Part shown: positions 1 to 5,756 of the stretch, one piece after another
Layout of the letters: every line of letters begins with the position of its first letter
Numbering within the stretch: the first letter of the stretch is position 1
Assembly: GCA_945867725.1 (NCBI GenBank)
Contig: CAMBJI010000057.1
Coordinates: 1-9,387 of the forward strand
Origin: Bordetella parapertussis
GTDB lineage: Bacteria > Pseudomonadota > Gammaproteobacteria > Burkholderiales > Burkholderiaceae_D
Length of the DNA: 9,387 nucleotides
Direction: 5' to 3'
Made by a program: the position numbers and the translations under genes
Notes under the pieces: generated by a model
Seen by the model: only the letters and a program-made list of their open reading frames with translations
What the model was told of the DNA's origin: nothing
The model's database searches: none

Positions 1-125
1 CCGGATTCAAGGTGCCGAAAAAAGTCGTGTTCAAAGAATTGCCAAAGACATCGACAGGCCAGATTCAAAAGTTCGCATTGCGCGAAGAGGCGGGTTCGCT
101 GGCAGCTATCGAGCGCGGCGCATGA
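1..125 (+). CDS. AMP-forming acyl-CoA synthetase, C-terminal end only (partial)
   Basis: The last 40 codons of a gene that begins outside the window, read in the frame starting at base 3 and ending with TGA at 123-125. The translated end contains FKELPKTSTGQIQKFALRE, which matches the C-terminal A10 motif of the ANL superfamily (acyl-CoA, aryl-CoA and fatty-acid CoA ligases). These enzymes activate a carboxylic acid to an acyl-adenylate and then transfer it to CoA, and the C-terminal lid domain rotates between the two half reactions. The family normally has TGK at this place, with a lysine needed for adenylation; here the codon is CAG (Gln). The rest of the motif is intact, so this is clearly the family. 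Substrate cannot be judged from the tail. The following gene is on the other strand, so this is the end of a rightward unit. Confidence 0.85.
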   Translation, partial: GFKVPKKVVFKELPKTSTGQIQKFALREEAGSLAAIERGA

Positions 126-207
126 ATAAGGCGTCGCGGCCATCAAACTGATGTCTGAAGCGCCTCCAGCGTTGACGAGACGTTCAAACCGCGAAGCGTT
201 GTACAGT

Positions 208-229
208 CAAAAAAAGCTTACTTTTTTTG
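208..229. terminator. A/T-rich inverted repeat between convergent genes, possible weak bidirectional terminator
   Basis: Perfect 9-base arms CAAAAAAAG (208-216) and CTTTTTTTG (221-229) enclose a 4-base loop. The right arm supplies a run of seven T on the plus strand and the left arm supplies a run of T on the minus strand. It lies between the stop of the rightward ligase and the leftward exported-protein gene, and it contains that gene's stop codon (218-220). The stem has only two G-C pairs, so it would be a weak hairpin. The position is right for a shared terminator, but the run may simply reflect a Lys-Lys-stop coding end. Confidence 0.4.
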
Positions 230-760
230 TGGGGCCTGCGACTGAACCTTTGCCCAAAGGCTTACCGCCTGTGGTGTTAGGCCAGTCCATTTGTCGATTT
301 CGGGCTTGGAAACGCTTGCAGGTGGTGGACCCAGTGAAGCGAGTGCTGCCTGAAATTCTTTCTCTGTAGGTTTTTCAGGTAGCTTGCTGAAAAAATCGAT
401 ACGCCAGACATTGCATATCGCCGCATCGCGCACAACCGCGGTTTTGTTTTTAGGCCAACCCTTGGTGATATCGGCTAGTACGGCATCACGGCGCTTGCGC
501 AGTTCTGTGTTGTTGAGCTTTTGCTTGGTACGTGCTTCTTGCTGAACGGCGTACACCTGCGCATACAGTCCGGCAATCTCGCCCATCACCTCGCCAAACT
601 GCAGCGAGGGCGTGGCCAGTGTCGAATGCATGAGTGAAATCGCCGAGCAGCGCAGTGCTGCATTTTCTACGCTGGGCTCGGTCTTGGTATCAGCAATTGC
701 TGCTGTCACCGATGCGAGTGACAGCAGACTGGTCGTCAACAAAAATACATATCGCCGCAT
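218..760 (-). CDS. Small exported protein of unknown function
   Basis: A 180-residue protein that I do not recognise. The N terminus has two Arg and then a hydrophobic stretch ending TAAIAD, a typical signal peptide with likely cleavage after Ala23, so the mature protein should be periplasmic or secreted. It lacks a lipobox cysteine. The mature part looks mainly helical and charged, with just two cysteines (38 and 116) that could form a disulfide, and a Pro-rich stretch near residues 145-155 (GPPPASVSKPE). The start codon has a ribosome binding site AGGACA six bases... upstream (765-770). The gene starts 11 bases after the MFS transporter stop, so the two are very probably cotranscribed. It might serve the same substrate as the transporter, but no binding-protein family is visible. 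Confidence 0.75.
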   Translation of the reverse strand: MRRYVFLLTTSLLSLASVTAAIADTKTEPSVENAALRCSAISLMHSTLATPSLQFGEVMGEIAGLYAQVYAVQQEARTKQKLNNTELRKRRDAVLADITKGWPKNKTAVVRDAAICNVWRIDFFSKLPEKPTEKEFQAALASLGPPPASVSKPEIDKWTGLTPQAVSLWAKVQSQAPQKK

Positions 761-771
761 TTGCTGTCCTT

Positions 772-2055
772 TTATTTATTGACCATGCTTGCCGGTATTC
801 TGAGTGTCAACAATGCACCCACGACCAGTACACCAGAGAGTAAATACATGCCGGCGTTCGTCGAAGCAGTCATTTCCTTGAGCCAGCCGACGGCGTAAGG
901 ACTGATGAAGCCGGACAGATTGCCTAGCGAATTGATCATGGCAATGCCAGCCGCTGCGCCCGTACCTGCAAGGAAAGCAGTCGGCAGGCTCCAGAACATG
1001 GGGAGCGTGCAAAGAATGCCTGAGGTCGCCAGTGTGAGCGCTGCCATTGCCAGCACGGTATTGTCCGCCCAAGTCACAGAGAGAATCAGACCCAAGGCGC
1101 CCAGCAATGCTGGAATGGTGACGTGCCAGCGACGCTCGCGATGGCGATCGGCGCTGCGTCCGACCAGCAGCATCGCGACTGCGGCGAAACCGTAGGGGAT
1201 GGCGGACATCATGCCAACCTCCAGAGGGTCAGCGATGCCCATGGCTTTGATGATAGTGGGCAGCCAGAAGCTAACGCCATAAATACCCATCACAAAACTG
1301 AAATAGATCACTGCCAGTAACCAGACGCGAGCACTGGTAAATATCTTCATCAGTGATTCATCTTCTTTTTCTGCGTGTTCGGCAGCGATGTTTTTTTCCA
1401 GCAGCGCAGCTTCTTCTTCGGTCAGCCATTTTGCAGCCGAGATGCGGTCATCCAGAAAAACAAAGACCACCAGGCCAAGGATGATGGCAGGTATACCTTC
1501 CAGCAAAAACATCCACTGCCAGCCAGACCAGCCATGCTGACCGTCAAACACCTTCATGATGGCGCCTGACAGCGGACCACCGATCACGCCCGACAGCGGA
1601 ATCCCCGTCATGAACAGTGAGGTAATCTGCGCTCGCCGGTTTGATGGATACCAGTAGGTGAGATACAAAATAATGCCAGGAAAAAATCCGGCTTCAGCAA
1701 CACCTAGCAAAAAACGCATCACATAAAAACTGGTTGGCGTGGTGACGAACATCATCGCCGCCGACAAAATGCCCCAGGTAACCATGATCCTGGCTATCCA
1801 GGCCCGGGCGCCGACCTTGTGAAGAATGATATTGCTCGGTATTTCGAAGAAGAAATAGCCAATGAAGAAAATGCCCGCTCCGACGGCATAGATCATGTCC
1901 GAGAAGCCGAGATCATTGAGCATCTGCAGCTTGGCGAATCCGACATTCACTCGGTCAAGATAGGCAATGACGTAGCAGATGAGTAGTAGTGGTATCAATC
2001 GCCAGCCAACCTTGCGGTAGGTTGCATCCTCGAATGCGCGTGCGTCGTCGCTCAT
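772..2055 (-). CDS. MFS transporter, anion:cation symporter (ACS) type
   Basis: A 427-residue inner-membrane permease of the major facilitator superfamily with about 12 hydrophobic segments and a charged central loop near residues 200-240. Features typical of the ACS family (relatives of TtuB tartrate, phthalate and 4-hydroxyphenylacetate permeases) are YLDRVNVGFAKLQM at 32-45 in the first segment, RFLLGVAEAGFFPG at 114-127, YWYP at 134-137, and GWQWMFLLEGIPA at 178-190. ACS members take up organic anions with protons or sodium; the substrate here cannot be deduced. Full length for the family. The start is supported by AAGGGG (2061-2066) five bases upstream. It is divergent from serC across a 217-base gap and is followed closely by the small exported protein. 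The neighbouring acyl-CoA synthetase would fit uptake of a carboxylate, but it is on the opposite strand, so that link is only a guess. Confidence 0.93.
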   Translation of the reverse strand: MSDDARAFEDATYRKVGWRLIPLLLICYVIAYLDRVNVGFAKLQMLNDLGFSDMIYAVGAGIFFIGYFFFEIPSNIILHKVGARAWIARIMVTWGILSAAMMFVTTPTSFYVMRFLLGVAEAGFFPGIILYLTYWYPSNRRAQITSLFMTGIPLSGVIGGPLSGAIMKVFDGQHGWSGWQWMFLLEGIPAIILGLVVFVFLDDRISAAKWLTEEEAALLEKNIAAEHAEKEDESLMKIFTSARVWLLAVIYFSFVMGIYGVSFWLPTIIKAMGIADPLEVGMMSAIPYGFAAVAMLLVGRSADRHRERRWHVTIPALLGALGLILSVTWADNTVLAMAALTLATSGILCTLPMFWSLPTAFLAGTGAAAGIAMINSLGNLSGFISPYAVGWLKEMTASTNAGMYLLSGVLVVGALLTLRIPASMVNK

Positions 2056-2181
2056 GTCTTCCCCTTGTTATTTTGGTTGTTTTCCGCTCTGATGGCGGTG
2101 TTGTCTGGGGGGAATTGTATCCGATGCGCCAAGCCCAATGAGGAATACTTCCTGTATGCCCGATCTCTACAGAGCATGAAA

Positions 2182-2187
2182 TATAAT
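2182..2187 (+). promoter_or_regulatory. Candidate -10 box of the serC promoter
   Basis: TATAAT matches the sigma-70 -10 consensus exactly and lies 85 bases before the chosen serC start, in the divergent MFS/serC gap. No good -35 hexamer is found at 16-18 bases spacing, so either an activator is needed or the match is fortuitous. The predicted transcript start near 2194 gives a leader of about 80 nucleotides. For the divergent MFS gene only a weak TACAAT (complement of 2114-2119) is seen. Confidence 0.45.
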
Positions 2188-2272
2188 CTCGTTGGTTATG
2201 ACTGCAGCGCTATCCGTCGCCGCGTCTCTGCCAACCCCGGTCATGCCGACCGTTTCCTTGGATCGAATCCTT

Positions 2273-3352
2273 ATGCGAGTCATCAATTTCAGTGCCGGTC
2301 CAGCCGTATTGCCCGAGGCCGTGCTGCGCCGCGCTGCCAACGAAATGCTGGACTGGCACGGCAGTGGTATGTCGGTCATGGAAATGAGCCATCGCGGTCC
2401 GGAGTTCACCGGTATCGCACAAAAAGCAGAAGCGGATTTTCGGCAGTTACTGGCAATACCAGATAACTACAAGCTCTTGTTCCTGCAGGGCGGGGCGATG
2501 GCGATGAATGCTGTCATTCCCATGAACCTACTCGGAAAAAATCCGCGCGCGGCGTATGTGAATACCGGCGAGTGGTCAAAAAAATCCATCAGTGAGGCAT
2601 ATAAATATGGTGAAGTCGACGTACTCGCTTCGTCAGAAGACCGTCAGTTCACCTATGTTCCGCCACAATCCGCTTGGAAACCGCATGCGGACGATGCTTA
2701 TGTGCACGTATGCACCAATGAAACTATTGGCGGTGTCGAGTATCACTGGGTACCTGACACGGGTGATGTGCCGTTGGTGGCCGATATGTCATCGCATATT
2801 CTTTCGCGTGAAATCGACGTCTCGAAATACGGCGTGATCTATGGTGGCGCACAAAAAAATATCGGGCCCGCAGGACTGACGTTTGTGATCGTGCGGGAAG
2901 ATTTGCTTGATAGGGCGTTACCGATCACGCCCTCCGTGTTTCAGTGGAAAGCCCAGGCCGAGGCCGCCTCCATGGTGAACACGCCGCCAACCTATGGCAT
3001 TTACATGGCCGGGTTGGTCTTTGAATGGCTGCTTGAGCAAGGTGGTCTTGCCATCATCGAACAGCGTAATATCGAAAAAGCCAAGCTGCTCTACGATTAC
3101 CTCGACAGCACCAGTTTCTATATCAGTCCTGTGGCACCTGAAGCGCGTTCGCGCATGAACATACCTTTCTTTTTGCAGGACCCGGCGCTTGATGCAGCGT
3201 TTCTTGACGGCGCGGAACGCCACGGCATGCGCCAGCTCAAAGGACATCGCGTCGTCGGTGGCATGCGCGCCTCGCTATACAACGCCATGCCTGTCGAAGG
3301 TGTGCGCCAGCTAGTGGATTATCTGCGAGAGTTTGAGCGTTCCCGCGCCTGA
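2273..3352 (+). CDS. serC: Phosphoserine aminotransferase
   Basis: PLP-dependent class V (group IV) aminotransferase that converts 3-phosphohydroxypyruvate plus glutamate to phosphoserine in serine synthesis; it also acts in PLP synthesis on the erythronate-derived keto acid. With this start the protein has 359 residues, close to E. coli SerC (362). It begins MRVINFSAGPAVLPEAVL, the usual N terminus. Visible active-site features are HRGPEF at 40-45, the Trp of GEWSKK near 101, CTNETIGGVEY from 147, the cofactor-contacting Asp171 in VADMSS, the Schiff-base Lys195 in GGAQKNIGPAGL, NTPPTYGIY at 236-244, and GGMRASLYNAMP near 329-340. The frame stays open upstream to a TTG at 2192 and ATG at 2198, but those lack family similarity and sit on the predicted transcript start. 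The ribosome binding site at 2273 is weak (GGAT at 2260-2263). A hairpin over the stop codon suggests transcription ends here. Confidence 0.97.
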   Translation: MRVINFSAGPAVLPEAVLRRAANEMLDWHGSGMSVMEMSHRGPEFTGIAQKAEADFRQLLAIPDNYKLLFLQGGAMAMNAVIPMNLLGKNPRAAYVNTGEWSKKSISEAYKYGEVDVLASSEDRQFTYVPPQSAWKPHADDAYVHVCTNETIGGVEYHWVPDTGDVPLVADMSSHILSREIDVSKYGVIYGGAQKNIGPAGLTFVIVREDLLDRALPITPSVFQWKAQAEAASMVNTPPTYGIYMAGLVFEWLLEQGGLAIIEQRNIEKAKLLYDYLDSTSFYISPVAPEARSRMNIPFFLQDPALDAAFLDGAERHGMRQLKGHRVVGGMRASLYNAMPVEGVRQLVDYLREFERSRA

Positions 3353-3367
3353 GCGGGATTTAATTTT
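3341..3367 (+). terminator. Intrinsic terminator-like hairpin at the serC stop codon
   Basis: Six-base arms TCCCGC (3341-3346) and GCGGGA (3353-3358) enclose a 6-base loop that holds the serC TGA, followed by the T-rich stretch TTTAATTTT. The stem is short but G/C-rich. It would separate serC from the downstream uncharacterised gene, perhaps only partly, since that gene starts 96 bases further on and shows no convincing promoter. Confidence 0.55.
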
Positions 3368-3448
3368 CGATTGCGGCATCAAATGGGCTATGCGCCTGCA
3401 CGCGTTACGTGGGGGCGATTGCCTTATTCATGACGCCGGAGTTTGATG

Positions 3449-4183
3449 ATGCCGCTTGCCAATCCCCACAAAAATCACGAAGGTTTTGAGCTGACGCTGA
3501 ATGAACGGCAGCGTCGCGATCTCATGCACACGATGGCATCTTGTGGCGAAAGGCCCGTGGCCGAGCTCACCGAGATGTCGGATGCTGAGCGCTGCAAGTG
3601 GCTCTTCTGGAATCTCCATGAAAATCTCGAGCACATACGTAGCATGGAGCCGACCTTGCAGGCACGAGTCACCAGTTTGCAATTCACGGCGCTCGATAGT
3701 TCAAGTACAGTCGTTGAAGGCGCGGTTACCGAGCTTGCCCTCGAAAAGCGGCTAGATTTATCTTGTCAATGGCTGCTGGGTCTGACTTATCCTGGTTATC
3801 CGGATGAAATTTCCCATTCACTGGGAGATGGCTGGATTAATCTGATCATTGCAGATCAGGTGCCGACGTATCTGATGGTGCAAGAGGGGCAACGCGCCTA
3901 TCTCGATGCAGACCACACGACGTATCCGAATCAGTTATTCCTTGAGGGTTGGGTAAGTAACCAGATCTGGCAGGAAATGCGTCCGCATTTATGGAATGCC
4001 AATCCCACCTGCCGCACGCATGTCGTACTGCTCGATAACGTGCTATTTCCAGTCAAGCAGGGTTTTGATTTTGTGCAGGGGCCGGCGGGTTCAATCGGTG
4101 TGATGAATATTGAATTCCGCGCGTTCTCGCATCCGACTGAGCGTCGTTCATTTCGTCGCGGCGAGCCGCGCCACCGGTCTTAG
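3449..4183 (+). CDS. Hypothetical cytosolic protein
   Basis: A 244-residue protein that I do not recognise. It has no signal peptide and no membrane segment, so it is probably cytosolic. The N-terminal 70 residues are charged and probably helical (LTLNERQRRDLMHTM, then MSDAERCKWLFWNLHENLEHI). The middle and C-terminal parts are richer in aromatic and beta-type sequence (LLGLTYPGYPDEI, GWINLIIADQVPTYLMV, NQIWQEMRPHLWN), and the end is a basic tail with several Arg. ATG codons are adjacent at 3446 and 3449, and a TTG precedes them at 3443; GGAG at 3438-3441 is seven bases from 3449, which decides the start. The reading frame is complete, and its codon use and GC look like the neighbours, so it is likely a real gene. 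It is followed after 12 bases by a tiny proline-rich protein, probably cotranscribed. Confidence 0.75.
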   Translation: MPLANPHKNHEGFELTLNERQRRDLMHTMASCGERPVAELTEMSDAERCKWLFWNLHENLEHIRSMEPTLQARVTSLQFTALDSSSTVVEGAVTELALEKRLDLSCQWLLGLTYPGYPDEISHSLGDGWINLIIADQVPTYLMVQEGQRAYLDADHTTYPNQLFLEGWVSNQIWQEMRPHLWNANPTCRTHVVLLDNVLFPVKQGFDFVQGPAGSIGVMNIEFRAFSHPTERRSFRRGEPRHRS

Positions 4184-4195
4184 TGGAGACTAGCC

Positions 4196-4312
4196 ATGCA
4201 TCGCGCACCTGTACCTTCGCCCGACGATGAACCTTTTGGTGACGATATACCGCAACCTGTGCCCCAAGAAGAGCCGGTGCCCGATCCGAATCCTGAAATC
4301 AGGTTCGCATAA
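4196..4312 (+). CDS. Proline-rich acidic small protein (38 residues)
   Basis: A short open frame starting 12 bases after the preceding stop, with a strong, well-spaced ribosome binding site (GGAG at 4185-4188, seven bases from the ATG). The product has 38 residues, 11 of them proline and 9 acidic, with Pro at nearly every second position in its second half (for example EEPVPDPNPE) and no cysteine or hydrophobic segment. It must be an extended, unfolded peptide unless bound to something. Very short Pro/Asp-rich proteins of this kind occur in proteobacterial annotations without a known function, but I cannot name a family. The good ribosome binding site and tight spacing argue that it is translated together with the upstream gene. 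It converges on the MATE gene, with a 37-base gap. Confidence 0.6.
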   Translation: MHRAPVPSPDDEPFGDDIPQPVPQEEPVPDPNPEIRFA

Positions 4313-4349
4313 ACGAGGTGCTTTTTACATCAAATCCAACAGGCTTTCA

Positions 4350-5756
4350 TTACGCCGCAAGATTATTTTTTGTTTCGTTCTCTGCTTCGATGATGCGTTG
4401 TACCCGTCGCAAATACCAAATTAGGGCAGCGCCGACCAGTGCGAGACTGAGGCTGTTGCCAAGCCAGAAGCCAGCAGCGCCTTGTAAAAATTCTGGTGTA
4501 GTGCCGATGATATTGAATCCCATCAGATAACCACCACTCAGTCCCACACCCCACAGTGCCACGGCATACATGATGGTCGGTATGGTCGCGACTTTATAGG
4601 CGCGTAGTACAAACGCAGTGCCGACTTGCAGAGCATCAAAGAGCTGATAAAAAGCGATGAAGAAAAACAGTGGCATGGTAGCTGCTGCAACGCTCGCATC
4701 GGGCGTATAAATGCCAATGATCTCTGCCCGCGCAATCCAGACAACGATACCCACGAATACTGCAAGCAAGATACCGAGTCGTACGCCTGCATTACCAGCA
4801 TGTCGCGCTGCCTGCAGTCGTCCTGCACCGATCTCTTGCGCAACAATGATGCCGGTGGCGCTTGCGATCGAGAGTGGCAGCATGTACAGCACGGTACCAA
4901 AATTCGCAGTGATCTGGTGCGCCGCCATCGCATGATTACCGAGGCGTGCAATGAACAGTGCCATGAACGCAAATGCCGTGACTTCAATCACATACGACAA
5001 ACCCATCGGTACACCGAGTCGCAGTAGCGCTAATTGCGCTGCCCATACAGGCCTCCCCAGACCACCGACAAAAATTTTGAATTGCGAATAGAAATCGTCA
5101 TAGCGCAGTAGCAGCCATCCGGCGAGCAAGGCAATCCATGCAGTGACTGCAGTTGCTATGGCGCAGCCCGGACTGCCAAAGGCCGGCAGACCCAGTCCGC
5201 CAAAAATGAACAGGGCATTGAGCGGAATTTTGAGTAGCAGTGCCGAGATCTGAATGGCCATCACTCTGCGCGGTCGTGAAATCGCGGTATTCAGTGACGA
5301 ATACACGCGAAGTCCCAACGTTGCTGGCAAGGCGAGCGCGAGTATGCGCAGATATTGTTCGACTTTGTCGTTGAGCTCTACGGTGGCCTGTGCAATCGAT
5401 AGCAAAGGTTGGGGGAAGCATAAAGCGATAGTGCCTAGACATGAAAGGAACAGCGTCAGCCATACGCCTTGTCGGACTTCGAAGCCGATTTCGTCAAACT
5501 TACGGGCGCCGTAGAGTTGTCCGATGGTGGGCGAGAGCGCCTGCATGACGCCCGAGAGTCCGACAAAGATGCTGATATATATCGACGCACCCAGCCCGAG
5601 TGCAGCCAGATCGGTCGCGGAATAGCGCGCGGTCATCATCGTATCAACGACACCGTTGGCAATCACGGCGAGCTGTCCGATCAGGATAGGCCAGGCCAGT
5701 GCGGCGACGCGTGAGGTCAGTGAGCTACCACTCTGCGGATACACCGCATCACTCAT
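4350..5756 (-). CDS. MATE family multidrug exporter, NorM type
   Basis: A 468-residue inner-membrane protein with about 12 hydrophobic segments, the usual size for NorM. MATE proteins export cationic drugs and other organic compounds in exchange for sodium or protons. The first segment reads PILIGQLAVIANGVVDTMM (23-41), followed by ATDLAALGLG, and QALSPTIGQLYGAR at 72-85 is the NorM-like loop. Acidic residues in the places of the cation-site residues of Vibrio cholerae NorM (Asp36, Glu255, Asp371) are present: Asp38 in VVDT, Glu258 in YVIEVTAF and Asp374 in LFDALQV. The second half repeats the pattern with ARLGNHAMAAHQI. Its ATG overlaps the stop of the upstream glycosyltransferase gene (ATGA, 5753-5756), so translation is probably coupled. 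Substrate is unknown. It could alternatively move a product of the glycosyltransferase pathway, since the wider MOP superfamily includes lipid flippases, but the intact cation site favours an exporter. Confidence 0.93.
   Translation of the reverse strand: MSDAVYPQSGSSLTSRVAALAWPILIGQLAVIANGVVDTMMTARYSATDLAALGLGASIYISIFVGLSGVMQALSPTIGQLYGARKFDEIGFEVRQGVWLTLFLSCLGTIALCFPQPLLSIAQATVELNDKVEQYLRILALALPATLGLRVYSSLNTAISRPRRVMAIQISALLLKIPLNALFIFGGLGLPAFGSPGCAIATAVTAWIALLAGWLLLRYDDFYSQFKIFVGGLGRPVWAAQLALLRLGVPMGLSYVIEVTAFAFMALFIARLGNHAMAAHQITANFGTVLYMLPLSIASATGIIVAQEIGAGRLQAARHAGNAGVRLGILLAVFVGIVVWIARAEIIGIYTPDASVAAATMPLFFFIAFYQLFDALQVGTAFVLRAYKVATIPTIMYAVALWGVGLSGGYLMGFNIIGTTPEFLQGAAGFWLGNSLSLALVGAALIWYLRRVQRIIEAENETKNNLAA

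Noticed and set aside
177..185. Ser instead of Thr and Ser instead of Ala in the Rho Walker A motif (protein residues 177-185)
   Set aside because: ASPKSGK is, as I recall, normal in betaproteobacterial Rho, and Thr to Ser is conservative, so it is not a sign of a special Rho. The numbers given here are residues of the gene at 8106-9371.
126..207. Gap between the ligase stop and the A/T hairpin
   Set aside because: A TTGACG is present, but no -10 box follows at proper spacing and there is no gene to serve; nothing is called here.
2114..2138. Weak TACAAT and TTGGGC on the minus strand as a promoter for the MFS gene
   Set aside because: The two hexamers are only 13 bases apart, too close for sigma-70, so no promoter is called.
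4292..4303. Short palindrome CCTGAAATCAGG at the end of the 38-residue protein gene
   Set aside because: The stem is effectively four pairs with no T run after it, so it does not make a terminator.
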